DNA of 64,000 nt from contig NZ_JBNIEU010000002.1 of NCBI RefSeq assembly GCF_049985285.1, positions 124,001 to 188,000 of the forward strand. The letters run 5' to 3'. A program made the position numbers and the translations under genes. Position 1 is the stretch's first letter. Every line of letters starts with the position of its first letter. The notes below the pieces were generated by a model. It did no database searches, was not told the origin of the DNA, and worked only from the letters and a program-made list of their open reading frames with translations. The stretch is from Aestuariirhabdus sp049985285 (GTDB lineage: Bacteria > Pseudomonadota > Gammaproteobacteria > Pseudomonadales > Aestuariirhabdaceae). This document shows positions 1 to 7,468 of the stretch, piece by piece.

Positions 1-555
1 CCTGAACGCATTCGTATCTACGATAACTTTATGGCTGACAACGGTGCGGAGCCGATCGCTGAAGTGCTTGCCTTTGCCGCGACTCAGCTGGTTTTCGATA
101 GCCGGGGGGCCGATATTATCGACACTAAGGCCGACCCAAACAGTTGCATTCACGACCTTGCGCGTTACCGTACTGCCGGCCTTTCGGACTATGGTGTTTG
201 TGCGCCAGGAGGCACCGCGGAAGTGGTTTCCTACCTGCTCGATACGCCGGTAGAACCGAGAGAGATCACCATGAGTGACAAGGGTAAGTTAGCCTATTAC
301 GCGATCTGTGCCGGTTGCCACGCCTATGATATTCGCCTGATTGGGCCCAAGGTGACGGAGATACAGTTATCCTATAAGGATAATCCTCAGGGCATCGTTG
401 ACTATATTACCCAACCCGTTAAACGCCGTCCGGATTACGCTGAGATGCCGCCACAGGACTACCTTGACGAGGAGGTGCGCCAGGCGGTTGCCCGTTTTAT
501 GTTAGAGGTTAACAGGCACTCCTCGGTTGCCGGGGCCCCGGTGTCCCCAGAGTAG
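1..555 (+). CDS. C-terminal part of a c-type cytochrome (5' end outside window)
   Basis: The frame is open from the first base, so the true start lies upstream; an internal ATG at 31 is probably not the start. About 185 residues are visible. One haem-binding CAGCH motif sits in the middle, and MPPQDYLDEEVRQ near the C-terminus has the methionine position typical of an axial ligand in class I cytochrome c domains. Two further cysteines (in PNSCIHDL and GVCAPGG) precede the haem domain. The family of the N-terminal part cannot be named. It lies upstream of the hydrogenase locus on the same strand, but the DUF3012 gene and about 360 bases separate them, so a role in H2 oxidation is only a guess. 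Confidence 0.6.
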   Translation, partial: PERIRIYDNFMADNGAEPIAEVLAFAATQLVFDSRGADIIDTKADPNSCIHDLARYRTAGLSDYGVCAPGGTAEVVSYLLDTPVEPREITMSDKGKLAYYAICAGCHAYDIRLIGPKVTEIQLSYKDNPQGIVDYITQPVKRRPDYAEMPPQDYLDEEVRQAVARFMLEVNRHSSVAGAPVSPE

Positions 556-613
556 GGGCAGCTCCACTTGGCCCTTCAGGTGGGTGGCTTGGTTCCTCCT
601 GAGGGGCGTGACC

Positions 614-784
614 TCAAAACAGGCAGTGTTTGGTGTAATCGGCGGCTTCATTGCTGCTCCAGTCCCCCTTGGGCTTCTCTTTCAGCGCTTTGCACCAGGC
701 CTCGGACCCGATATCGGGAGAGCAAGCGGTGGTTAGCAGTGCGCTGGACAGGGCTAGCAGCAATATTTTCAGGATGCGATTCAT
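614..784 (-). CDS. DUF3012 family small lipoprotein
   Basis: A 56-residue protein reading from ATG at 784 to TGA at 614. It begins MNRILKILLLALSSALLTTAC, a lipoprotein signal with a lipobox ending in Cys21. The mature part keeps the family pattern CSPDIGSEAWC, KEKPKGDWSSNEAADY and a C-terminal KHCLF, with three cysteines in addition to the lipidated one. These traits match the DUF3012 family of short proteobacterial lipoproteins, whose function is unknown. The gene is convergent with the upstream cytochrome gene and divergent from the kinase gene. It is short, but the family pattern is unmistakable by eye. Confidence 0.85.
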   Translation of the reverse strand: MNRILKILLLALSSALLTTACSPDIGSEAWCKALKEKPKGDWSSNEAADYTKHCLF

Positions 785-916
785 GGGGCGTCCTTGTTTT
801 GTTGGTTGTGGCAGACAGGGCGTGATCCAGGATTGTTTTCCGTCAAGCCTCTTTCTTGCGTCAGTGATATCATAGTCGACTACGATTCGATTATGGTATA
901 GCAGCAGGAACCTGTC

Positions 917-2302
917 ATGACCAGTGGCAAATCCCAGGGTATCTCCTCTCAGGAGCCGGCAACCTCAGCGGTTGGCGACGGGATGCTGTGCCCGGTTTTG
1001 GGGGGCGTGGCAGCGGGGCCAGCCTCTGAAGACGCCTGGCTCGAAGTGATCGAAAAAATGGAGCAGGTCTACTCGCAGCTCATCAGCCATCAGGTCGAGC
1101 TGGAACAAAAGAACGCGGAGCTCGAGAGCGCGTACCAGTTTATCAGTAGCGTCCAGACCGCTATGACCGATGTTCTTATTGTTTGCGATGAGGAGCTGCG
1201 TATCCGTCAGGTCAATCCGGCACTACTCAAGATGACGGGGTTGGCGGAAGCGTCGCTGCTGGGGTTTCGGGTCGGGGAGCTGTTTTGTGATGAATCCCAG
1301 TCTGCGTTGCATGACCTCCTGCAGCGGGCACCGGCCGCACCCGTGTACGACTGTGAACTCAATGTGAGGGGGCGATACGGACGAATTCCGCTGGCGATCA
1401 ACTGCGCATGTCGCTCCGATAGTCGCGATCGACTCGATGGAGTAGTGATGATTGGTCGTCACGTGGGGGAGTTACGTCATGCCTACGATGAACTCAACCA
1501 GAGTCACGCCGAGCTCAAGGTCGCCCAGCAGCAACTGGTCCGTTCCGAGAAGATGGCGTCCCTGGGGCGACTGGTCGCAGGGGTTGCCCATGAGCTGAAT
1601 AATCCGATCAGTTTTGTGTATGGCAACACCCACGCCCTGGCGGGTTATGGTAAGCGTTTACAGCAGTTTTTCGATGCGCTCAAAGAGGGGCGAGAGCCAG
1701 CCAGGGTCGAGCAGCTGTGCGAGGAGTTGCGCATCGATCGCCTGATATCGGATCTTCCCAGCTTGTTGGAAGGGTCCCTGGAGGGGGTCGAGCGGGTGCG
1801 GGATATTGTCTCCGATCTGCGCCAATTCTCCGCCGGTCAGGGGCAGGAATCGGTGCCTTTTGACCTGGTTCATGTAATCGGTACCGCCGTGCGCTGGGTT
1901 ACCAAGGATGTGGGGGATATCGTCAGCCTGAATGGGCCATCTTCTCTTGTACTGGAGGGGCACGCGGGGCATATCCAGCAGTTGCTGATGAATCTATTAC
2001 AAAATGCATTGGACGCGGTGGAGGCCGCCGAAAAGCCGGCGGTGGAGGTTGGCCTGAGTGTCGATGGTGATCTGGCGGTGTGCACCGTCAGGGATAACGG
2101 CCCGGGAATTACGGAAGAGGATCTTCCGCATCTGTTTGAGCCCTTTTTTACAACCAAAGAGATCGGTAAAGGTACTGGTCTGGGGTTGGCCCTAAGCTAT
2201 AGCTTTGCCCTTGAGAGTGGCGGTGATCTGCAGGCGGCCAATCACCCAGAAGGGGGCGCCCTGTTTAAACTGACGCTGCCATTGAAGGAGGCGGGCCGAT
2301 GA
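917..2302 (+). CDS. hoxJ: Soluble PAS-domain sensor histidine kinase of the H2-sensing system (HoxJ/HupT type)
   Basis: A 461-residue kinase without membrane segments. Order: a coiled coil (about 45-75), a PAS domain (about 75-195), a HisKA domain with phospho-acceptor His225 in VAGVAHELNNP, and an ATPase domain with an N box (LLQNALDA), G1 (DNGPGI) and G2 (GKGTGLGLAL). Its length is close to that of Ralstonia HoxJ. The stop overlaps the start of the regulatory hydrogenase small subunit gene by 4 bases, so the three genes are probably one operon. In known systems the H2-sensing hydrogenase binds this kinase and blocks phosphorylation of the response regulator when H2 is present. A TAGTCGACTA palindrome at 873-882 precedes the gene; its role is unknown. 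Confidence 0.85.
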   Translation: MTSGKSQGISSQEPATSAVGDGMLCPVLGGVAAGPASEDAWLEVIEKMEQVYSQLISHQVELEQKNAELESAYQFISSVQTAMTDVLIVCDEELRIRQVNPALLKMTGLAEASLLGFRVGELFCDESQSALHDLLQRAPAAPVYDCELNVRGRYGRIPLAINCACRSDSRDRLDGVVMIGRHVGELRHAYDELNQSHAELKVAQQQLVRSEKMASLGRLVAGVAHELNNPISFVYGNTHALAGYGKRLQQFFDALKEGREPARVEQLCEELRIDRLISDLPSLLEGSLEGVERVRDIVSDLRQFSAGQGQESVPFDLVHVIGTAVRWVTKDVGDIVSLNGPSSLVLEGHAGHIQQLLMNLLQNALDAVEAAEKPAVEVGLSVDGDLAVCTVRDNGPGITEEDLPHLFEPFFTTKEIGKGTGLGLALSYSFALESGGDLQAANHPEGGALFKLTLPLKEAGR

Positions 2303-3303
2303 AGCGCTTTACCATGTTGTGGTTGCAGGCGTGCGGCTGCGGCGGTTGCTCAATGTCACTGTTATGCGCCGAGTCGCCGCCCCTGTTCGAGCAGCTGCGT
2401 TGGCAGGGTATAGAGCTATTGTGGCACCCGGCGTTGAGTGAGGCGAGCGGTGAATCGGTGCGTGAGTTGTTGCAACGGCTCGAAGAGGGGGAGCAGTCGT
2501 TGGATCTGCTCTGCATTGAGGGGGCTATCGCGCGCGGTCCGGGTGGTACGGGCAACTACAGCCGTATAGCCGGTACCGGGCGCTCCATGCTGAGCTGGGT
2601 ACGCTCACTCTCGGCCCAGGCCCGCTACACCCTTGCCGTTGGGAGTTGTGCGGCCTACGGTGGCGTCAGTGCCAGTGGCGGCAACCCCTCTGATGTGAGC
2701 GGTTTGCAGTTCGAAGGGGAGCGTCGCGGCGGCGTATTGGGGCATGAGTACGTTTCCCAGGGCGGGTTGCCGGTCATTAATATCTCAGGTTGTCCGATAC
2801 ATCCCCAGTGGGTGTTGGAAACGTTGATGAGCCTGGTGCGCGATGAGATGTCGGTGGAGGATCTCGATGGCTTGGGGCGCCCGCGCCTATACAGCGACCA
2901 TCTGGTGCATCACGGGTGCCCGCGCAACGAGTATTACGAGTACAAGGCCAGTGCACAGCAACATTCCCAGCAGGGGTGCTTGATGGAGCATCTTGGTTGT
3001 ATGGCGACCCAGGCCCATGGCGATTGTAATATTCGCCTCTGGAATGGCGAGGGCTCCTGCACTCGCGGCGGTTACGCCTGTATCAACTGTACGGCACCGG
3101 AGTTCGAGGAGCCGGGATACAGTTTTCTTAGTACCCCTAAAATAGCCGGTATTCCCGTAGGGTTGCCAACCGATATGCCCAAGGCCTGGTTTGTGGCGCT
3201 GTCGTCGCTGTCGAAGGCGGCGACGCCGACGCGACTAAGGGAAAATGCGGTCGCTGACCATAAGTTGGTGGCCCCCAAAATCTACACCAAGAAGAAACGG
3301 TAG
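2299..3303 (+). CDS. hoxB: Regulatory (H2-sensing) [NiFe]-hydrogenase small subunit
   Basis: A 334-residue homologue of HoxB/HupU. It starts directly with the cluster-binding region (MLWLQACGCGGCSMSLL) and has no twin-arginine signal, as expected for the cytoplasmic sensor hydrogenases. Further Fe-S ligand motifs are VGSCAAYGGV, SGCPIHPQW, a HHGCPRN stretch and two later Cys groups (LMEHLGC, CTRGGYACINC). It carries a basic C-terminal tail (KIYTKKKR) after the family core. It forms a dimer with the next gene product and reports H2 to the kinase. Five bases separate it from hoxC. Confidence 0.9.
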   Translation: MKRFTMLWLQACGCGGCSMSLLCAESPPLFEQLRWQGIELLWHPALSEASGESVRELLQRLEEGEQSLDLLCIEGAIARGPGGTGNYSRIAGTGRSMLSWVRSLSAQARYTLAVGSCAAYGGVSASGGNPSDVSGLQFEGERRGGVLGHEYVSQGGLPVINISGCPIHPQWVLETLMSLVRDEMSVEDLDGLGRPRLYSDHLVHHGCPRNEYYEYKASAQQHSQQGCLMEHLGCMATQAHGDCNIRLWNGEGSCTRGGYACINCTAPEFEEPGYSFLSTPKIAGIPVGLPTDMPKAWFVALSSLSKAATPTRLRENAVADHKLVAPKIYTKKKR

Positions 3304-3308
3304 CAGCA

Positions 3309-4760
3309 GTGAGTCAACGAATCATCGGGCCCTTTAGTCGGGTAGAAGGAAATCTGGAACTGCAGTTGCAGATTGATGCGGGTCGTGTGGCCGAGGCGCG
3401 GGTGTCGTCACAGATGTATCGCGGTTTCGAGCAGATGCTGGTGGGTAAAAAACCCCAGGATGCGCTGGTGATTACCCCGCGGATTTGCGGCATCTGTTCG
3501 GTGTCGCAGTCGGTGGCAGCCGCTACTGCGCTGGCGAACCTCAGTGGTGCCGCGCCGCCCCCCAACGGTGAGCTGGCTGCGAACCTGATTCACGCCTGTG
3601 AAAACCTGGCGGATCTCTTTACCCATTTTTATCTGTTCTTTATGCCCGATTTTGCCAACAGCGCGTATCGCAACGAGCCCTGGTATGAGGCGGTGAGCGG
3701 GCGGTTTCGCGCATCGGAGGGGGAGGCCGCAGGTGAAGCGCTGAGTGCGCGGGCCGAGTTGCTGCACCTGATCGGGCTGCTGGCGGGTAAGTGGCCCCAT
3801 ACTCTGGCGATTCAACCGGGTGGATCGACTCGATCCCTCGATGCCAGCGAGCGCTTGCGTCTTTTGGCTATATTGCGACGGTTTCGCAGCTTTCTGGAGA
3901 AAACCACCTTTGGTGCGCCGTTGGAGTCGGTGGCGGAGTTGGACAGTCAGGCGCAGTTGCAGCGCTGGTGGCAATTATCCCAAGCCCGGTCCAGTGATGT
4001 CGGGCGTTTTCTGGAGCTGTCGGAATGTCTCGGCTTATCCAGCCTGGGTCGGGGGTCGGGGCGCTTTATGAGTTTTGGTGCCTACCACTATGGTGGTCAG
4101 GCACTGTTTTCCCGTGGTCTTTATGCTGGCACTTTGCAAACGCTTGATACCCGCGGTATTGCTGAGGATGTCAGCCACAGTTGGATGCGCCCCTCACCAC
4201 CTTTGCATCCCCGCGATGGTGAGACGGTGCCGATGGCCGATCGGGTGTCGGGTTACAGTTGGTGCAAAGCGCCCCGGTTGGGTGGCCAGGTGGTGGAGGT
4301 TGGATCGCTGGCGCGCCAGCTGGTCAATTCCAACCCCCTGGCGCTGGACCTGTTTGCAGGCGAAGGCGCCAATGTCCACAGTCGGGTCGTGATGCGGTTG
4401 TGGGAGATGGTGCGGCTGTTGCTGGAGATGGAGCGTTGGGCTGATGGGATCGTACCTGCAGAGCCCTTCTATCAGGCGGGACTGTCGGTTCCCCAGGATG
4501 GCGAGGGGGTGGGCTTGGTAGAGGCGGCCAGAGGCAGTCTCGGGCACTGGATGCGGGTCCGCAATGGGTTGATCGACCGCTACCAGATCATTGCGCCAAC
4601 CTCCTGGAACTTCTCCCCGCGGGATGCCGATGATCAGCCCGGTGCCCTGGAGCGAGCGCTCCGTCACGCGCCGGTGCGGCCGGAAGATGGAGAAAATCCG
4701 GTGGCCGTACAGCACATCGTTCGCTCCTTCGACCCCTGCATGGCCTGCACCGTCCACTGA
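3309..4760 (+). CDS. hoxC: Regulatory (H2-sensing) [NiFe]-hydrogenase large subunit
   Basis: A 483-residue HoxC/HupV-type large subunit starting at GTG. The nickel ligands are complete: RICGICS (Cys60, Cys63) near the N-terminus and DPCMACTVH (Cys477, Cys480) at the very end. The protein ends at the His after the last cysteine, so there is no C-terminal extension to cleave. This is the hallmark of regulatory hydrogenases, which mature without a dedicated protease. Its small subunit also lacks an export signal. In the family these enzymes have low turnover and act as H2 sensors. Confidence 0.92.
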   Translation: MSQRIIGPFSRVEGNLELQLQIDAGRVAEARVSSQMYRGFEQMLVGKKPQDALVITPRICGICSVSQSVAAATALANLSGAAPPPNGELAANLIHACENLADLFTHFYLFFMPDFANSAYRNEPWYEAVSGRFRASEGEAAGEALSARAELLHLIGLLAGKWPHTLAIQPGGSTRSLDASERLRLLAILRRFRSFLEKTTFGAPLESVAELDSQAQLQRWWQLSQARSSDVGRFLELSECLGLSSLGRGSGRFMSFGAYHYGGQALFSRGLYAGTLQTLDTRGIAEDVSHSWMRPSPPLHPRDGETVPMADRVSGYSWCKAPRLGGQVVEVGSLARQLVNSNPLALDLFAGEGANVHSRVVMRLWEMVRLLLEMERWADGIVPAEPFYQAGLSVPQDGEGVGLVEAARGSLGHWMRVRNGLIDRYQIIAPTSWNFSPRDADDQPGALERALRHAPVRPEDGENPVAVQHIVRSFDPCMACTVH

Positions 4761-5093
4761 CGCGAAATCGCTTGTGCGGGCAGTGCGGGTCGCTTCTTGC
4801 CTGAGGGCGCGCCTCCTTCAGTGGTAGCAACACGTTCATCTCGAACCGGCTGAGTTAGACCAGCTATAAGGCTCTTGGCAGGAGGAGCTCACCTGTTGCT
4901 GGGGTGAGGGTTTGAGGGGTACCGCTTGTGAGGTTGCTGGCGTCTGAACCCGGGTATGAAGGGCGGGTGGCATGAGGTCTCTCTGTGCTACCGAGCCCAT
5001 TGTTGTTGGTGGCGTTCTATTCCCAGGGTGATTCCCGAAACTGACAATAAGTATCCATACTTTAGTCTAAAATTGGAAACTTTATTACGTCTC

Positions 5094-5121
5094 AATATTT
5101 TCCGACTCATTTCGTGTGTTT
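5094..5121 (+). repeat. Intergenic element shared with the chemoreceptor upstream region (copy 1)
   Basis: AATATT, two bases, then CCGACTCATTTCGTGTGTTT. The copy at 25874-25899 lacks the two-base spacer and matches 17 of 20 bases of the second part. This copy lies about 80 bases upstream of the sigma-54 element. Function unknown; it could be a regulator site. Confidence 0.45.
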
Positions 5122-5123
5122 TT

Positions 5124-5138
5124 TTAACCTGTTGTTAA
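5124..5138 (+). promoter_or_regulatory. TTAAC-N5-GTTAA dyad, possible IHF-like or activator site
   Basis: A perfect 5-base inverted repeat around CTGTT. Read on the minus strand, TAACAACAGGTTA (5125-5137) matches the IHF core WATCAANNNNTTR with one mismatch, and AT-rich sequence lies on its 5' side. It is centred about 70 bases upstream of the expected start site, where IHF bends DNA at many sigma-54 promoters. A HoxA site is an alternative reading. Confidence 0.3.
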
Positions 5139-5175
5139 ATATGAAATAATTTACTTTCTCTGCTTCCGGTTTGTG

Positions 5176-5192
5176 TTGGCTTAATTCCTGCA
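5176..5192 (+). promoter_or_regulatory. Sigma-54 (-24/-12) promoter for the hydrogenase structural operon
   Basis: TTGGCTTAATTCCTGCA has the invariant GG (5178-5179) and GC (5190-5191) exactly ten bases apart, and TTGGC matches the -24 consensus. Transcription would start near 5203, about 145 bases before hybO. The locus encodes a sigma-54 activator (hoxA, 14112), which supports the call. Hydrogenase promoters in Ralstonia and Bradyrhizobium are controlled in this way. Confidence 0.7.
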
Positions 5193-5257
5193 TCAGTGTT
5201 TCTTCTGAACGAGAGGTGAAAACAAAGTTATCACTTTCTCCTATGGGGATCATAACA

Positions 5258-5347
5258 ATGAACGTGGAGTGCACCCTTGGCAGGGTAGCTGAATTCGCAG
5301 CGCGGCGGATCGGTGCACTGGAGCACGATGGGCTAGAGGAAGAATAA
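5258..5347 (+). CDS. Possible 29-residue leader reading frame upstream of hybO
   Basis: ATG at 5258 runs for 29 codons (MNVECTLGRVAEF...) to TAA at 5345-5347, one base before the hybO ATG at 5349. A weak GGGG lies upstream. The Shine-Dalgarno of hybO (GAGGAAG) falls inside its last codons, so translation of the leader could be coupled to hybO. No family is recognised and it may be chance. Confidence 0.25.
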   Translation: MNVECTLGRVAEFAARRIGALEHDGLEEE

Positions 5348-5348
5348 G

Positions 5349-6482
5349 ATGATGCACGAGCATGAAATCGATGATTTGGCGAGCCGTCTGGGGGTAACTC
5401 GCCGAACTTTCATGAAGTTTTGTACGGGAATGGCGGCGACACTGGGACTCTCGGGGGGCGCGGCGATGCAGTTGGCACACGCGGTTGCCCAGCAGCGTCG
5501 GCCATCGGTGATCTGGCTGTCCGGCCAGGAGTGTACCGGTTGTACGGAATCACTGCTACGCAGCACCCACCCAACACTGGAAACACTGATTCTTGACCAG
5601 ATCTCCCTCGATTACAGCGAGGCGTTGAGCGCTGCGGCTGGCCATCAGGCCGAAGAAGCCAAGCACACCGCGATGAAAGAGAATTGGGGCAAGTACCTGT
5701 TGGTGGTCGAGGGTTCCATTCCCACAAAGGATGGGGGCATCTACTGCAAAATCGCAGGCAAGACCATGCTGGAGCACGTGAAGGAGGCAGCCGAGGGGGC
5801 GGCCGCAATCGTGGCGATTGGATCCTGTGCATCCTGGGGGGGCGTGCCCTCTGCCGGGCCTAACCCGACCGGCGCGACTCCGGTACACGAGATTCTGCCT
5901 GAAAAGACCATTATCAATATCCCTGGCTGTCCGCCGAATCCGTATAACTTCCTCTCGACGGTAATGCAGTTCCTCACTTACGGCACGCTACCCGAGCTGG
6001 ATCAGCTGAATCGTCCCAAGTTTGCCTATGGACGCCTGATTCACGAGAACTGTGAGCGTCGTGCACATTTTGACGCGGGCCGCTTCGCCACCGAGTTTGG
6101 CGATGATGGGCACCGTGCGGGCTGGTGTCTCTACAAACTTGGCTGTAAAGGGCCAGAAACCTATGCCAACTGTCCCTCCATCGAGTTTGGTGATGTCGGT
6201 GGCGGCGCATGGCCGGTCGGTGTCGGTGCACCCTGTTTTGGCTGTACCGAAAAGGGAGTTGGTTTCGAAAAGGCGTTGTACGACAGAGCGACCGTGAGTA
6301 CCCACACCCCGCCGGATATGCTGCCGCCGGTAGCGCCCACTGTAGGTGAAGGGGCCAGCGCGGGCGCGGCGGCATTGCTCGGTGCCGTAGCCGGTGCCGT
6401 AATTGGTGCCACTGCAATGACCGTGCGCCAGTTAGGCCGGAACGAACAGGCTGAAGCATCCTCTCATACTGACGAAAGCTAA
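5349..6482 (+). CDS. hybO: Uptake [NiFe]-hydrogenase small subunit, Hyb type
   Basis: A 377-residue small subunit that resembles E. coli HybO along its length. A twin-arginine signal (TRRTFMK, residues about 18-24) exports the folded dimer through Tat. Proximal cluster ligands are in SGQECTGCTESLL, GSCASWGGV and PGCPPNPYN; later Cys/His motifs (HENCERR, GWCLYKLGCKG, PCFGCTEKG) hold the medial and distal clusters. A C-terminal hydrophobic helix (about 335-360) anchors it in the membrane. ECTGC and ASWGG carry Gly where O2-tolerant group 1d enzymes have two extra Cys, so the standard proximal cluster is predicted. It is the first gene of the structural operon, behind the sigma-54 element. Confidence 0.95.
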   Translation: MMHEHEIDDLASRLGVTRRTFMKFCTGMAATLGLSGGAAMQLAHAVAQQRRPSVIWLSGQECTGCTESLLRSTHPTLETLILDQISLDYSEALSAAAGHQAEEAKHTAMKENWGKYLLVVEGSIPTKDGGIYCKIAGKTMLEHVKEAAEGAAAIVAIGSCASWGGVPSAGPNPTGATPVHEILPEKTIINIPGCPPNPYNFLSTVMQFLTYGTLPELDQLNRPKFAYGRLIHENCERRAHFDAGRFATEFGDDGHRAGWCLYKLGCKGPETYANCPSIEFGDVGGGAWPVGVGAPCFGCTEKGVGFEKALYDRATVSTHTPPDMLPPVAPTVGEGASAGAAALLGAVAGAVIGATAMTVRQLGRNEQAEASSHTDES

Positions 6483-6496
6483 GGGCGGGAGGACTT

Positions 6497-7468
6497 ATGA
6501 AACGACGTGACTTTCTTAAGGCGGCGGGTACCGGAGCGATTATCGCCACCAGTGCCGGCACCGCCTCGGCACGGGAAAACCTGCCGGTCCCGGAAGATGC
6601 TGTGGGCATGCTGTATGACGCGACACTGTGCATCGGTTGTCGTGCCTGCGTGGTCAAGTGTAAAGAGATCAATGAGATGCCCCCGGAGACCGTCGAGGGC
6701 GAAGAGCAGTGGGATATGGCGCAGGAGCTGTCGGCCGACACCCTGACCATTATCCAGGCATACAATGGTGCCACCGGTGGCAATGTTGCCAATCTGGAGG
6801 AGGGCACCTTCTCTTTCAGCAAGCGCCAGTGTATGCACTGCGTCGACGCTGGCTGCGTGACCGTATGCCCGGTGTCGGCGATGCTTAAGGATCCCAAGAC
6901 CGGTATCGTCAGCCACGATCCGGACGTTTGCATCGGTTGCCGTTACTGCGTGATGGCCTGCCCGTACAACGTTCCCAAGTACGAATACGACGAGACCTTT
7001 GGTCAGATCCAGAAGTGTCAGCTGTGTAACCAGAAAGGGGTTGAGCGTATCGACAACGGCCAGATCACCGGCTGTACCGAGGTGTGTCCGACCGGAGCCA
7101 ACATTTTTGGTACCCGTAAAGAGCTGCTGGCCGAGGCCAAGCGCCGCGTGCAGCTGAAGAAAGGGGATACCTATACCTATCAGCTCAACAGCATCGATTC
7201 ACCTTACGTCTACGAGACCCAGGTGAAAGCTGATTATGAGCAGCACATCTTTGGTGAAAAGGAGGGGGGAGGTACCCAGGTACTGGTTCTGGCGGGTACG
7301 CCGATCAAGAACCTTGGGTTGCCCATGCTGCCTGAACGCTCCTATGCGGCTAATTCAGAAACCGTGCAGCACACCATCTATGGCGGCATGCTAGCGCCGG
7401 CAGGATTGCTGGCCGGTTTGCTTTATTTGGCGCGCCGTAACACCAAGGGAGGGGATAACGATGAGTAA
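6497..7468 (+). CDS. hybA: Hydrogenase ferredoxin-like subunit HybA
   Basis: A 323-residue protein with its own Tat signal (KRRDFLK, residues 2-8) and four Fe-S cysteine groups: CIGCRACVVKC (45-55), CMHCVDAGCVTVCP, CIGCRYCVMACP, and CQLCN with CTEVCP. A C-terminal hydrophobic segment (GGMLAPAGLLAGLLYLA) probably anchors it in the membrane, as in E. coli HybA. It passes electrons from the hydrogenase dimer to HybB. The gene follows hybO after 14 bases and its end overlaps hybB by 8 bases. Confidence 0.93.
   Translation: MKRRDFLKAAGTGAIIATSAGTASARENLPVPEDAVGMLYDATLCIGCRACVVKCKEINEMPPETVEGEEQWDMAQELSADTLTIIQAYNGATGGNVANLEEGTFSFSKRQCMHCVDAGCVTVCPVSAMLKDPKTGIVSHDPDVCIGCRYCVMACPYNVPKYEYDETFGQIQKCQLCNQKGVERIDNGQITGCTEVCPTGANIFGTRKELLAEAKRRVQLKKGDTYTYQLNSIDSPYVYETQVKADYEQHIFGEKEGGGTQVLVLAGTPIKNLGLPMLPERSYAANSETVQHTIYGGMLAPAGLLAGLLYLARRNTKGGDNDE

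Larger units (their letters stand above)
4761..5348 (+). other. Long intergenic region between the sensor operon and the structural hydrogenase operon
   Basis: 588 bases without a convincing long gene. The first 300 bases are GC-rich with no clear signal; a weak CTCACC/GGTGAG hairpin (4888-4908) lacks a T-run. From about 5040 the base composition turns AT-rich. This part holds the repeat shared with the chemoreceptor gene, a TTAAC/GTTAA dyad, a sigma-54 promoter candidate and a 29-codon reading frame, each listed separately. The layout (AT-rich upstream region, -24/-12 element, about 145-base leader) is that of a regulated sigma-54 promoter. Confidence 0.6.

Noticed and set aside
4956..5138. 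60-codon frame in the hybO upstream region
   Set aside because: It runs through the AT-rich regulatory sequence, has no ribosome site and reads like random protein.
5974..6933. 319-codon open frame on the minus strand over hybO and hybA
   Set aside because: Antisense to two recognised genes and the gap between them; the translation shows no domain pattern.
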